Shown here: in pieces, positions 22,251-34,497 of the stretch
Layout of the letters: the number at the start of each line of letters is the position of its first letter
Numbering within the stretch: the first letter of the stretch is position 1
NCBI RefSeq assembly: GCF_949987515.2
Contig: NC_082698.1
Coordinates: 33,818,070-33,882,069, forward strand
Direction: 5' to 3'
Source of the DNA: Delphinus delphis
Lineage: Eukaryota; Chordata; Mammalia; Artiodactyla; Delphinidae
Length of the DNA stretch: 64,000 nt
The notes under the pieces: generated by a model
The model's database searches: none
Told to the model about the DNA's origin: nothing
What the model saw: only the letters and a program-made list of their open reading frames with translations
Made by a program: the position numbers and the translations under genes

Positions 22251-23730
22251 CCCACCTGAATAAGAGATGGAGGAGGGTTAGTTCTTCAAAGGAAGTGAGG
22301 TGGTGTCCCAAGAGGAGAAACGAAAGGGATACAAGGAGATGGAAACAACAGATGTCTAGGCTACTTCAAAGGTTGATAATGTAACTGCGGGGTGGAGGAC
22401 AGAGACTCTCAAATCCATAGGACAGACCAGGGCCCAAAAGCTAAGGCGTATAAGTTGAGGCTGAAGATTCATTTCAAACTAGCATGAAGGTCCATAGAAT
22501 AGGTTCACATCCAGCCCTACTATACAATAGCAGCTCCGTATTCAAGATGTAGCCCAAGCACAGCGGGTATGGTGACCGCAAGTCAACAGAGCAAGTTGTA
22601 TAAACATAGTCTAGAGGAAGAGATTTATGATTGGTTTTAGAAAGTGTAGTGGGGTGTGTCAGACTCTCCAGGAGAGCCAGTGAAATGATCTATAGACTTG
22701 CAGATATTTGATTTTGATGTTGTGATTCATCATTCTGTTTCATTCATTCAGGTATCCTCTCTGAAGTCACAGCACACAAAATTAGACACGAACTATGACG
22801 GAGGCCATTTCTGAGTGCTTCAGTACCACCCATCACCCCTACCCAATCTTCAGGATGGCTTTTGGTTCTAGGAATACCCACAGGGATTCTGGTACTATCT
22901 TGAGGGATCTCTGCTTTCTGTTATGGTCCCAGGTTTCCAGGGAATAAAGCATGACTATCTAGGCCTCTATTTTCCAAGCTGTGTTCACAGAATAGTATTC
23001 TAAGGAAAATAATGGGTACTACACAAGCAAAGAGTTCTGGAACCAAACAAATGTTAAGGATACTTTGTTAAACAAAGTTAAATTTATTTTTCCTTTTTTG
23101 CAAGACTTTTCAGAGCCTTTACAATGTTATTGTACCATGTAAATATCCAAAAGAGAAAAAGATACGCCAAATTTTGCAAGCTTATTTGACCCCAGAATCT
23201 TCTCTTCCCCATATCCACACTCTGTGAGGCTGGTATTTTTCTAACAATTACTTTGGAAACTATTTTTCTAAGCTTGGAACTGAGAACTTCTACTTCCACC
23301 TAGAATGTAGAAAGCCTCAAGGGAATGCTGCTCCCACAATAACAAAATGGATAATCTACAAAACTAAAATTTTTGAGCCCATCAGAGAACTGAGCTGCAA
23401 AACAACCAAGGCAACTGAATTCCACAGGATGACAAGCCCTTCTGAGGAGAGAAAAGACATATCAACTGTTTCTCTCATGGCAAAGAGTGGGAAGAATAGG
23501 TAATCACCATAAAGTTGGGTAAAATGAAAAATTTTTAAAGGCTGAGTGTGGGCTAGCATGACAGTTGAAAATCCCTAAGCACTCCAGACACAAGAGGAAT
23601 CCCTACCTGCTTGCCATCTCTTTTCCATCAGCTTCTATTTAGTACCCATGAGAAAGATTGGAAGCCGACTGTAGACCTGAGAGATCCTTCCTCTTGGTGG
23701 TACAGTCCTACAGTGTCTGCCGAGGTTTGA
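22251..23730. other. Unique intergenic sequence
   Basis: There is no gene. Parts after 23,330 may be a very old L1 region, not assigned. Confidence 0.4.
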
Positions 23731-23734
23731 GGGT

Positions 23735-24030
23735 GGAGCAGGGGTACCTGGAGAAGCCCCTGCATACTCTGAGCCCTAGCCTGGAGGACAAGGTGATGGT
23801 TGTCTGCCCCGGGAGGAGTGGCAAGGGAGACTCTTGTGCCCAGGATTCAGCTCTGATACAAAGCAGAGGTCTGCAACAGCTGGGTGAGGGACAGGAAACT
23901 CTCTTGGGCCCAAGATCCCCTACTAATTCAAAGCAGAATTTAGTTGCTATGGGGGAAAGGGCAGGAAACCTGCCTGTGCTCTGAATCCAGAACTTAGTAG
24001 GAGGCAGAGTTTGTCTGTCACTGGCGGGGG
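23735..24030. repeat. Degenerate repeats of about 67 bp
   Basis: Units starting near 23822, 23889 and 23957 share the order G(G)CA(GG)GA-ACTCT, CCCAGGAT or CCAAGATC, then CAAAGCAGA or GAGGCAGA. They are diverged and probably old. Confidence 0.5.
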
Positions 24031-24149
24031 AAGGGCTGAAATACTGAAAAATCACCACCCTGGTGAATTTATTCATGTCAATGAAAGGGTCAAGTCAAGG
24101 TAGAAGAGGGAAGGCTGGCTGGTTGGGAGGCTGGGGAGGGATAACAGGA

Positions 24150-24385
24150 TATCATAGTGGTTACTAGGGTGGGCACTGAGGTCAGACAAACCTGGCTTGA
24201 GATCCATGGGCTACCACCGAATAGCTATGTGACCATGGGCACGTTACCCAATGTCACTGAACTTTAGTTTCTTTATGTAATATAAGGATGAGAGCAATAG
24301 TATCTTCCCCAGAGAATTGTTGGGAAAACAGGGCACAGTGCCTGGCACACGGAAAGCAATCAATGAAGGGTAGCTGTTGCTTTGA
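24150..24385 (+). mobile_element. MIR SINE
   Basis: ATAGTGGTTACTAGGGTGGG ... GCTATGTGACCATGGGCACG ... GCACAGTGCCTGGCACACGG. Confidence 0.85.
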
Positions 24386-24424
24386 TTACAGCAGGTGTTG
24401 GAAACTGATAAAGAACAGTTGAGT

Positions 24425-24810
24425 AATAGTCTGCTAGGGCTGCCATAATAAAACACCATAGACTGGGTGGCTTAAACAACAGATACTATTTTCTCACAAT
24501 TCTGGAAGCCGGAAGTGTGAGATCAGGGTGCTGGCATGGTCAGGCTCTGGTGAGAGCCCTCTTCCTGATTTGCAGATGGCCACTTCTTGCTGTGTCCTCA
24601 CATGGCAGAGAGAGCAGAGGGAGACAGAGAGAGCTAGCTCTCTGATGTCTCTTCTTACAAGGTCAGTAATCCCATCACAAGGGCCCTGCTCCTTCATCTA
24701 AACCTATTTACCTCCCAAAGGCCCCATCTTCAAAGACTATCACATTAGGGGTTAGGGCTTCAATATAGAAATTTGGGGATATAGAAATATAGAAATTCAG
24801 TCCCTAGCAA
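24425..24810 (-). mobile_element. Solo LTR of MaLR (ERVL-MaLR, MLT1-like)
   Basis: GCTAGGGCTGCCATAATAAA, GACTGGGTGGCTTAAACAAC, GCAGATGGCCACTTCTTGCT and GGGGTTAGGGCTTCAATATA match the reverse of a MaLR-type LTR. It is an ancient non-coding relic with no internal viral region next to it. Confidence 0.75.
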
Positions 24811-25354
24811 GTTACAAAGGGCACTTTCCCAATTGTAGTCAAAAATTGTTGTTTTTACCTGACAATTATTTGGTTCCTCCTTTTCTGTTAACATATGCCT
24901 AGTTTTCTACTATGAATTCACTTACCCACTCTTAATTCATGGGATTCAGGTGGGTCTGACCCCTCTCCATCCCTCCCTTTCGGGGTGAGGACAAGACCAA
25001 GACATGGCCAACAGTCATATTCCATCTCCAGGCCATAGTAATCAGTTCAGAGATAAATGCATGTTCACCAAGGCAGTCCAATAAGAGAAAGTCCTGGGAC
25101 TTTTGATGGAACTGTTGGGGAAGAGAACTACTTCTCTCTCCTGAAGTCGTTAAACCTAGAGTCACTGACCATAAGGAGAGACCCTGCCTGAGATGGAAGC
25201 CTCTGTGTTTAAGAGGAAAGAAGAGTTGAAAAATAATGATGGAGTCCTGAAGACATTGAATGCTAAACCATCAATTAATTTAACTGAATTAATCTCTTTC
25301 TAATATTGAGTGAACCCAAGCATTTTCTCTCAAATCAATTTGATATTTGACCAA
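24811..25354. other. Unique intergenic sequence
   Basis: I see no gene or clear repeat. Confidence 0.5.
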
Positions 25355-25374
25355 ATTAAATCTTTGCTGTTTCA

Positions 25375-26044
25375 CCACCTAAATGTCAACAGATGAATGG
25401 ATAAAGAGGATGTGGTACATATATACAATGGGGTATTACTCAGCCATAAAAAAAAAATGAAATGGTGCCATTTGCAGCAACAGGGATGGACCTAGAGATC
25501 GTCATGCTAGGCTAAGTAAGTCAGAAACAGAAAGACAAATACCATATGATATCACTTATAGGTGGAATCTGAAATACGACACAGGGACTTCCCTGGCAGT
25601 CCAGTGGTTAAGACTCCAAGCTTCTACTGCAGGGGGCACGGGTTCGATCCCCAGTCGGGGAACTCACATCCCACATGCCACATGGCATGACCAAAAAATA
25701 AATAAATAAAAATTTTTTGAAAAACCAACACAAATGAACATATTTACAAAGTGGAATCAGACTCACAGACATAGAGAACAGATTTGTGGTTGCCAAGCGG
25801 GAGGTCAGGTGGGGAATAGGAGGATTTGGGAGTTTGGGATTAGCAGATGCAAACTACTATGTATGGGATGGATAGCACCAAGGTCCTACTGTGTACCACA
25901 GGGAACTATATTCAATATCCTGTGATAAACCACAATGGAGAGGAGTATGAAAAGGATATGTATGTGTGTATAGCTGAGTGGCTTTGCTGTGCAGCAGAAA
26001 TTAGCACAGTGTTTTGGATCAACTATACTTCAATAAAAATTTTT
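25375..26044 (+). mobile_element. L1, 5'-truncated, with SINE inside
   Basis: ORF2 end and L1 3' UTR, ending TTCAATAAAAATTTTTAAAA. Target copies AAATCTTTGCTGTTTCA (25358-25374) and AAATCTTTATTGTTTCA (26046-26062) flank it with one change. A short SINE splits it. Confidence 0.92.
25584..25723 (+). mobile_element. Short tRNA-derived SINE inside L1
   Basis: GGACTTCCCTGGCAGTCCAG to GGCATGACCAAAAAATAAAT. The L1 reads on as GACACAAATGAACA once the SINE is removed. Confidence 0.9.
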
Positions 26045-26062
26045 AAAATCTTTATTGTTTCA

Positions 26063-27495
26063 AAAACACATCAAGAGAAAAGCTTTGTGACCCCAAATTA
26101 GGAAGAGTTCTTAGATACAACATCCAAAGCATGAGCCATAAAAGAAAAAATTGATAAATCGGACTTCAACAAAATTTTTAAATTCTGTTCTATGAAAAAC
26201 ACTGTTAAGAAAATGAAAATACAAGCCACAGAATGGGAGAAAATATTTGCAAATCACATATCTGATGAAGTATTTATATCCAGAATATATAAAGAACTTT
26301 CAAAACTCAATAAAGAAAAAACAAATTATTTAAAATGGGGAAAAGATTTGAACAGACACTTCACCAAAGAAGACATACAATGGAAAATAAGTACATGAAA
26401 AGATGCTTAACATTATTAGCCACTACAGAAATGCATATTCAAACCTCAATGAGACAACACTATAAGACCTATGAGAATGGCTCTTAAAATTTTTTTGACA
26501 GTACTAACTGCTGGTAAGGATTGGGAGCAACTGGAATGCTCATCTACTGCAGGTGGGACTCCACTGTGGCAGACTGAATAAGTGTCCCCCCCCAAAATTC
26601 ATGTCCACTCTGAACCTCAGAGTATTACCTTATTTGAGTAGGGTCTTTGCAGATATAATTAGCTAAGATGAGGTCAAAACTGATTAGGGTGGGCCCTAAA
26701 TTCTATGACTGGTGTCCTTGAAAAAAGAGGAGAGGACACAGAAAGACACATATCAAAGCTAGGAAGAGGCAAAGAAGGATTCTCCCCTAGAGCCTTCAAA
26801 AGGAGTATGGCCCTGCCAACCCCTTGATTTCAGACTTCTAGGCCCCAGAACTGTGAAAGAATAGACTTCTGTTGTTTTAAGCCATCAAGTTTGTGGTAAT
26901 TTGTTACAGCAGCTCTAAGAAAGTGAAAAACAGTTTGACAGTTTCTCATTAAGTTAAACCTGCATTTATCACATAACTCAGGAATCCCATTTTCAGGTAT
27001 CTACCCAAGAGAAATTCAAACAAAAACCCTTACATGAACTGTTTGTGAAGCTTTATTTGTAATCTCCAAAAACTGGAAACAATCCAAATGTCCTTCAAGT
27101 GGTGAATGGATAAACAAACTATGGCACACCCATACTATGGAATGCTACTCAGCAGTAAGAGAACTAACTATTGCTAAAAGTAAGAACATAGATGAATAGA
27201 AAATGCACTACGCTAAGTGAAAAAAGCCACACTCAAAAGGCAACACACCGTACGATTCCATTTGTATGACATTCTAGAAAAGGAAACGCTACAGGGACAG
27301 AGAGAAAATTAGTGGATACCAGGGATTGGGAGTGAGAAGAGGGGCAGGATGAGGAGGAAATTTCTTGGGGTGATGGAACCATTCTCTATCGATGAATGTG
27401 GTAGTAGTTATACAATGGTGCATCGTCAAAACTCACAGAAGTATACAGCGAAGAGTGAATTTTACTGAATGTAAATAATAAATAAATAAATACTA
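26063..27495 (+). mobile_element. Old L1, ORF2 end and 3' UTR, split by an LTR
   Basis: Decayed ORF2 text (AATGGGAGAAAATATTTGCA; CAAAGAAGACATACAATGG) runs to 26,560 and resumes after 26,935 with the last part of ORF2 and the 3' UTR. Many stops and frameshifts. Confidence 0.87.
26560..26935 (+). mobile_element. Solo LTR of MaLR (MLT1-like) inside old L1
   Basis: TAGGGTCTTTGCAGATATAA, GGTGGGCCCTAAATTCTATG, ATTTCAGACTTCTAGGCCCC and TCTGTTGTTTTAAGCCATCA are the MaLR LTR phrases, the opposite orientation of the copy at 24.4 kb. Non-coding. Confidence 0.8.
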
Positions 27496-28065
27496 CATCA
27501 AAGCTGTAGAAACAGCTTGCCAATATAATAAGCACTGTGTATGTGCTTTCAATGTCATATACACAAATGATGGCAAAATCTTCATTTGTATATTTGCTCT
27601 GACACACCTAAGGAGGTTAAGATTTCTTTCAACAACAATTTAGTTCAAAACACATTAGTGAGCATCAGCCATATTCAGTAGTTCCCTGTCCTGTGAAGGA
27701 GAATGACAGAAGCATACAATATTGACAATGTGGAGGGTTTCAACAGGAACCACTTTTGAACTGTTGTGATGATAAATCAGATTTGTGTAATTTTCTCAAA
27801 ATAGAAAATAACATCCATCTGAAAAAAATAAGATCACAAAAAAGAGGAAGGCAGAGGAAGATGCAAAACTTGTCTGAGCAGTCACAAACCTTAAAAATTA
27901 AGTATTAAATGCAAAAAAAAAGTGTGTTTCAGTATATCTATTCAGTGTAACCAGGTCATTTCTTACCAAGTAAGAAATGTTCACTATTACAAACAGATTT
28001 CTAGCCTTTTACCTAAAGAAAACAATGTTACTAAGCTCCTGTGATCTTTCATCTTTGACAGAGGC
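27496..28065. other. Unique intergenic sequence
   Basis: I see no gene or clear repeat. Confidence 0.5.
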
Positions 28066-28069
28066 AGTA

Positions 28070-28275
28070 TGTGTAATTCTTAAGAAAGCAGGCTCTGGAG
28101 TTGGATAATCTTAGTTTTAATCCTATATCTACTACCAAATCTGGAACCTTGGCCAAACCACTTAACCTGAAAAATGTGGATATTAATAGTTACATTACCA
28201 AGTTGTCACACAAATTATATAACATAATGTGTGCTAAGGTTTATAGTAGTATCTGGCATGTAATAAACTCAGCCA
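28070..28275 (+). mobile_element. MIR SINE
   Basis: AAGAAAGCAGGCTCTGGAGT ... GGCCAAACCACTTAACCTGA ... GTATCTGGCATGTAATAAAC. Confidence 0.75.
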
Positions 28276-28279
28276 AAAC

Positions 28280-29775
28280 AATCTTGAAAAAAAAAGTTGG
28301 AAAGGTCACATTTCCCAATTTCAAAACTTACCACAAAGCTACAGTAACCAACACAGTGTGGTACTAGCACAAGGTTAGACATATAGACCAATGGAATAGA
28401 ATTGAGAGCCCAGAAATATATCCATACATTTATGGCCAATTGCTCTTCCATAAGGGTGCCAAGATCATTCAATGGGGAAAGGATGATCTGTTCAACAAGT
28501 GGTGCCAGGAAAACTGGATATCTGCCTGTAAAAGAATGAAGTTGAACCCCTACCTCACACAATATACAAAAATTAACTCAAAATGTACCAGTGACTGAGA
28601 TATTAAAGCAAAATACATAAAACTCTTAGAAGAAAACATAGAGGTAAATCTTTATAACCTTGGATTTGGCAATGGATTTTTTAGATATGACATCAAAAGC
28701 ATAAGCAACAAAAGAAAAAAATAGATAGATTTGACTTCATCAAAATTTAAAACTTTTGTGTGTCCAAGGACATTATCAAGAAAATGAAAAGACAACCTAG
28801 AGAATGGGAGGAAATATCTGCAAATTATATATCTGATAAGGCTGTAGTAAATTGTATAATTAGTTTATCCAGAATATGTAAAGAACTCTTACAACTCAAC
28901 AACAAAAAGACAAGCAACCCAATTTATGGGAAAATTACTTGAATAGACATTTTCTCCAAAGAAAATATATAAATTGCAAATAAGCATATGAAAAGATGCT
29001 CAGCATCATCAGTCATTAGAGAAATGCAAATCAAAACCACAAGATACCACTTCACACCACAATGATGGCTATAATCAAAAAAAAAAAAAAAGGAAAATAA
29101 CAAGTATCAGTGAAGATGGAGAAATTGGACTCCTCATACATTGCTGGTGGGAATGTAAAATGGTACAGCCACTACAGTAAATATTTTGGCAGTTCCACAA
29201 ATAGTTATAGAATTACCATATGGCCTAGAAATTCCACTCCTAGGTATATACCCAAAAGAATTAAAAGCAGGTACTCAAATAAATATGTGAACACACACGT
29301 TCATAGTAGCACTATTCACAATAGACAACAGGTGGAAACAACCCAAATATCTACTAACTGACAAATAGATAAACAAATTGTAGTATATACATACAATGGA
29401 ATATTATTAGGCACAAAAAGAAATGAAGTATTGATACACGCTACAACATGGATGAACCTCAAAAACATGATGCTAATGTTTTAGAAGCTAGACAAAAAGA
29501 CTACGTATTGTATTATTCTATGTATATGAAATATCTACAATCGGTAAACCCATAGAAACAGAAAGTAGATTCGTGGGTACCAGGGGCTGGGGGCAAGGGA
29601 GAGTGACAAGTGCTTGCTTAATGGGTACAGGGTTTTATTTTGCAGTAATGGAAATGTTTTGGAACAGAATAAAGATGGTGGTTGCATAACATTGTGAATG
29701 TACTAAGTGAATGTTCACTTTACAAAGGTTAACTTCATGTCATGCGTACTTTGCCTCAATAAATTCAAAATTTGA
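28280..29775 (+). mobile_element. Old L1, ORF2 3' third and 3' UTR
   Basis: It runs from TCCCAATTTCAAAACTTACC through the ACAAGTGGTGCCAGGAAAAC and AATGGGAGGAAATATCTGCA phrases to the 3' UTR and TGCCTCAATAAATTCAAAAT. The frame is broken many times. Confidence 0.9.
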
Positions 29776-30425
29776 GTATGAGTTATATCTAGAAAATATT
29801 TAACTTTACTAAGAACATTAATGAAGATTTGAAGAAATGGAAAAAAATATAACCCTCCAGTAAGTGTTAGCTATTCTTTTTTAATCTAAGGTTTTGCCTG
29901 ATACAACACTGAAATAGTATAATTTAAAATATGAGTGGACTGGAGGGCAGGGCCTCTGCTCCCCCATGTCAGATGATTCAGACAGTGAGACATATAAATC
30001 TTCCTAAGTTCTGGGCTTCTTCAGTCTGGTGCTCTGTACGTCTGACAGTCCCTTCAGCTGAATTATGGTGTAAGAATAATGAGCAGGAAGACCTAGATAT
30101 GGTAGAACTGGATGCTAGATGTTTATTCAAAACGCTGGCCCACACCTTGCAAGAAGGAGAAAGCTGGTTATATCTAAGGATGAGCAGGAGATCTCTTCCT
30201 TCTGCTGCAAAACACAAGTTCTAGTCCTTAAGCCCAGCCACAAATATAGGAAGTACAGAAACCAAATTGTAAGAATATTGTAATTAGTCCAGAAACCAAC
30301 ATGTTTTTAGATATTTAATATAGGAAAAGGGCCAAAAAACAAGGATTATTGAATGAATGACTATTGAATATTGGTTAGATATTTGAGGGAAATTTTTCAT
30401 TTGGTTCCTCACCTCATACTGTAGG
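29776..30425. other. Unassigned intergenic sequence
   Basis: A 97-codon plus-strand frame (29931-30224) shows no known motif and I do not treat it as a gene. Confidence 0.4.
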
Positions 30426-30429
30426 GCAA

Positions 30430-31460
30430 AATAAATTCCAGATAGATTAAGAATTAAATGTAGAGATAAAGGGAAGGGGCTGGGGGGAGAATGGAAGGGA
30501 GAGCCCTAGGGGGAATTTTTTTAATGTACATGGATGCTTATTGGCTCTCTAAATGAGGAAAGACTTTCTAAGCTTAAGTGAAATAAAAGAAATCATAAAG
30601 AATATACTGCTACATTTGACTACACAGAATTTTTCATGTCAAAATTACAAGCACGTATTTTAGAAACTGAGAAATATTTCTATAATAAATGAGACAAAAA
30701 GTCACATTCTCCAACATAAAGAGTTCAAGTAAATCCATAAGGAAAGGACTAAGCCACAAAAGACAATATGCTAAAGAAGAAAAAGAAATAAAGAGCATAT
30801 AAAATAATTCATTTTAATAATAATAAATAAACATAAAGTTAATGTATCATTCTCCTCCTGTATGATTAAGAAAGATTAGAAAAATAGCACTCCCCACTGG
30901 CGAAGGTGTGGTGAAATGAGCCTTGTTCTCCACTGATGTAAATTAATAGAACTTTCCCAGGAAATAATTTCACAATATTTATCAAATATTCATCCCTCTG
31001 ACTCACTCTCTATGAATGTGCTCTAGAATGAATTAAACTGAAATGGAGGTAAATTGAGCTCAATTTAGAAAATGTTATAGCAACAAACAATGGTACACAG
31101 CCCAACAATTAGGAATTAAGAAATATGGCATTGCTACATAAACATATACTGTATTATGCAATCATTAAAATGACATCTATAAAAGAAAATATTCATATTT
31201 ACATAAAATATTTTAAACACAGGAAATAAAATTGCACATTCAGTATAATCTCAATTATGGTAAAACATAGGGAGTGAATTGGCAGTATCTATCCAGATTA
31301 AAAATGCACTTATCACTTGACCCAGCAAATCCAATTCTAGGAATTTGTCCTAGGTATTCTACAGCAGAAATGACACGTATGCAAGATGTTTATTGTAGCA
31401 TTGCATGTAATAGCAAAAGGCTTCAAACAACATAATTGTACATCAACTCTCCTCAACTTT
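30430..31460 (+). mobile_element. Very old L1 remains
   Basis: Fragments such as TTGACCCAGCAAATCCAATT, GCAAGATGTTTATTGTAGCA and the CACTGATGTAAATTAATAGA region match the ORF2 end of old L1 in decayed form. Confidence 0.6.
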
Positions 31461-32020
31461 ACTTGAAGGATATTTTGGTTCCAAGTAAAGCAAAAGAAAG
31501 AGAAGGGTGAGAAAAGGAAGGAAAGGCAGGATCAGAGGGGAAGGAGGAGGAAGGAAGAGAGCTGGCCAACCGTGGACCTGCCCGAGTTGGAGTCACCTGG
31601 ATGAAGTCAGGGAAGATGGAAAGGAAATGGTGACAAAGAGACTACAGTTCTGGGTGTGGGATGCCAGATGATGTCATTTGTTAGGGATGCTTTGATTGTC
31701 GTTTGATCACACTATGTTGGGGGAAGAAGTGGGCACATGAGGCCCAGGATGAAAATGAGGAGAGAAGAGGACATTGGTGGGGTAATTCTATAAACAGGAC
31801 TGCCTCAGTTGGTTATTTAGAACTCTGGACTGCCCATGAGTCATTAAATGTTTTGCTATGGATTGTTTGGTTAAGAGCTTTTGTAATGGCAAACTCAAGA
31901 ACTGAAATAGTATGGAATTGTTATATAGCAAGTAAATCATTATTATGCTTGGAATAGAAATATATTTGTCTTTATCGGAAATTCAAAGGATGTTTTCTCT
32001 GGTCTTCAAAGTCACACTAC
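31461..32020. other. Unique intergenic sequence
   Basis: There is no gene. A purine-rich stretch lies at 31,490-31,565. Confidence 0.45.
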
Positions 32021-32024
32021 TTTG

Positions 32025-32110
32025 TCTTATTCAGGTTTATATCCCCAGTGCTTCTCATAGCCACTGGCACATAGTAGGTGCTCAATAAATGCTTGCTGAA
32101 TGAATGGCTG
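32025..32110 (+). mobile_element. L2 LINE 3' end
   Basis: TATCCCCAGTGCTTCTCATA ... GGTGCTCAATAAATGCTTGC. Confidence 0.85.
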
Positions 32111-32468
32111 AATTAATAATTTGATGGAAGAATTGTAATCAACATTAGCATACTTAAATACTCTATTATTTTATGGCCAGTCTGGGAATTACTAGAAAGA
32201 TTTTCGCTTAGAACACTTCCCTATGGTGAGCTGTCATAGTCCTTGAAAGAGACTGAGCCTTGATTCAACCTTACTGAGTACAAGTAAAAGCAGCAGCCCA
32301 GCACAGGAACTTAACACCAGAGAGCCAGTAAAATGAGAGATTCCTCCACCCCCTCAACACCTCAAATGTATAACCAGTGAAATACAGATGAACGTGTTCT
32401 TTAGAAAGATACAGAATAGAAAAACCTAGAATCTTAGTGTTAAATGCAACATTAAAAATGACCCAGGG

Positions 32469-32685
32469 GGCTTCCCTGGTGGCGCAGTGGTTGAGAGTCT
32501 GCCTGCCGATGCAGGAGACATGGGTTCGTGCCCCGGTCCGGGAAGATCCCATATGCCGCGGAGCGGCTGTGCCCGTGAGCCATGGCCGCTGAGCCTGCAT
32601 GTCCGGAGCCTGTGCTCCGCAACTGGAGAGGCCACGACAGTGAGACACCCGCGTACTGCAAAAAAAAGAAAAAGAAAGAAAGAAA
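32469..32685 (+). mobile_element. CHR-2 SINE (first of two at one site)
   Basis: Full CHR-2 with an AAAAAGAAAGAAAG tail. The site AAAAATGACCCAGGG precedes (32454-32468) and follows it (about 32686-32699). Confidence 0.93.
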
Positions 32686-32697
32686 AAAATGACCCAG

Positions 32698-32852
32698 GGA
32701 GTTCTCTGGTGGCCTAGTGGTTGGGATTCCGGGTTTTCACTGCTATGGCCCAGGTTCAATCCCTGGTTGGGAAACTGAGATCCCACAAGCTGTGCAGCAC
32801 GACCAACAACAAAAGTAATAAAATGTTAAATTTTTCTAAAAAAAAAAAAAAA
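32698..32852 (+). mobile_element. Short tRNA-derived SINE (second at one site)
   Basis: AGTTCTCTGGTGGCCTAGTG ... GTTCAATCCCTGGTTGGGAA, then a long A tail. A third copy of the site, GACCCAG, follows it (about 32854). Confidence 0.9.
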
Positions 32853-32864
32853 AGACCCAGTCCA

Positions 32865-32975
32865 AGACCCTCATTTTATTATGAAGAAACAGACTCAGAG
32901 AGGGTAAGGGATATGTCCAAAGTCATATCACTACTTAACAGCAAATCCAGGAGTCAAAGCCAGGCCACCTTTTCA
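32865..32975 (-). mobile_element. MIR SINE fragment
   Basis: CATTTTATTATGAAGAAACA ... CAGAGAGGGTAAGGGATATG in reverse MIR order. Confidence 0.7.
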
Positions 32976-33303
32976 TGGCACCTTCATAATCATTAACTGC
33001 AAAGTAAAAGGAACATAAAAGTAGAGTAGGATGCCAACAAAATTCCTAAAATTACTACATAAAAATACTATAATTACTGGGAGACCCTATGTCCAGAATT
33101 AAAATAAATTTGAGGTTCTTCTTTGCTCATTTGACTTGTTATTACTTAGTTTTCTTACCATGAACCATGTGTAACATAAATTAACCTTGGAAAGTTGTTT
33201 TCAGAAAAAAAAATTTTTTAATTTAATTTTCCTGAGTGGAAAAAAATAGGCAGTAGCTTAGTTACTAATATTCCCAACCCTCCTGGTATGCAAAGGGTTG
33301 CTA
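32976..33303. other. Unique AT-rich sequence
   Basis: I see no gene or clear repeat. Confidence 0.45.
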
Positions 33304-33317
33304 TCATTTGTTTCTTT

Positions 33318-33655
33318 TTTTAAAAATAAACTTATTTATTTATTTTATTTATTTTTGGCTGCATTGGGTCTTCGTAGCCGTGAGTGAGCTTTCTCTAGTT
33401 GCAACGAGCAGTGGCTACTCTTCATTGCTGTGCTCAGGCTTCTCATTGCGGTGGCTTCTCTTGTTGCAGAGCACGGGCTCTAGGCGCGCAGGCTTCAGTT
33501 GTTGTGACTTACGGGCTCTAGAGCACAGGCTCAGTAGTTGTGGCACACAGGCTTAGTTTCTCCATGGCACATGGGATCTTCCCGGACAAGGGCTCGAACC
33601 AGTGTCCCCTGCATTGGCGGGTGGATTCTTAAGCACTGCACCACCAAGGAAGCCC
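33318..33655 (-). mobile_element. CHR-1 SINE
   Basis: Full CHR-1 in reverse with a TTTATTTATTTTATTTA tail. Target copies TCATTTGTTTCTT (33305-33317) and TCATTTGCTTCTT (from 33658). Confidence 0.93.
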
Positions 33656-33829
33656 TGTCATTTGCTTCTTGATGATGCCTGTGGTCTTCCTGCTTTCTTT
33701 CTTTCCAAGCACCTAGGAGTCTTAGAATTACAAATGGATCATGTCATTTGAAAAATAAGTGTCTAGTTATAATATGTGAAGTGTTATTGTTTTTAAATAT
33801 TTGTAAACTTTGTGGTACAGTTTTTAATT

Positions 33830-34240
33830 TCAGATGGATTATTTAAAGTAGCATGAAAATTCATACAATGAACTACTACACAGCATTTGGAATGAACAAA
33901 CGACATCACACAATAATGTGGGTGAATTTTACAAATAAAAAAGTGAACTAAAGAAGCCAGAGACAAAAGAGGACTGTATGATTCTATTTATATAAAGTTC
34001 AAAAATCAACAAATGACTCTACACTGTTTGGACTCAGGATAGTGGCTTCCTTTGGGGCAGAAGTGGGCACAATGACCCAGAGTTGGTATAAAAGGAGCTT
34101 CTAGGGATCTAGTAGTTTTATGTCATCATAAGGATTCCAGTTACCTGGTGTCTACATTTTGTGAGCCATACACCTATGATTTGTGAACTTTTTTTGTATG
34201 TAAATTATACTTTACTAAGACATTTCCTTAAAAATTAAAA
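33830..34240 (+). mobile_element. Old L1 3' end
   Basis: ATGAACTACTACACAGCATT, AGAAGCCAGAGACAAAAGAG and GTAAATTATACTTTACTAAG follow an old L1 3' region. Confidence 0.7.
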
Positions 34241-34270
34241 TAAAATCAACATTAAAAATTTCATTTGTTT

Positions 34271-34477
34271 GGGCTTCCCTGGTGGCTCAGTGGTTGAGAG
34301 TCCGCCTGCTGATGCAGGGGACGCAAGTTCGTGCCCCGGTCCGGGAAGGTTCCACATGCCACGGAGCGGCTGGGCCCTTGAGCCGTGGCCGCTGGGCCTG
34401 CACGTCCGGAGCCTGTGCTCCGCAACGGGAGAGGCAACAGCAGTGAGAGGCCCGCATACCGAAAAAAATAAAAATAA
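34271..34477 (+). mobile_element. CHR-2 SINE
   Basis: Full CHR-2 with a perfect 20-bp target duplication ATTAAAAATTTCATTTGTTT (34251-34270 and 34478-34497). Confidence 0.95.
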
Positions 34478-34497
34478 ATTAAAAATTTCATTTGTTT

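Noticed and set aside
23735..24030. CRISPR-like array
   Set aside because: The units are degenerate with no constant repeat/variable spacer pattern, and the genome is mammalian.
24425..26935. A single provirus bounded by the two MaLR LTRs
   Set aside because: The LTRs are in opposite orientation, and the sequence between is L1, SINE and unique DNA without retroviral genes. They are separate old solo LTRs.
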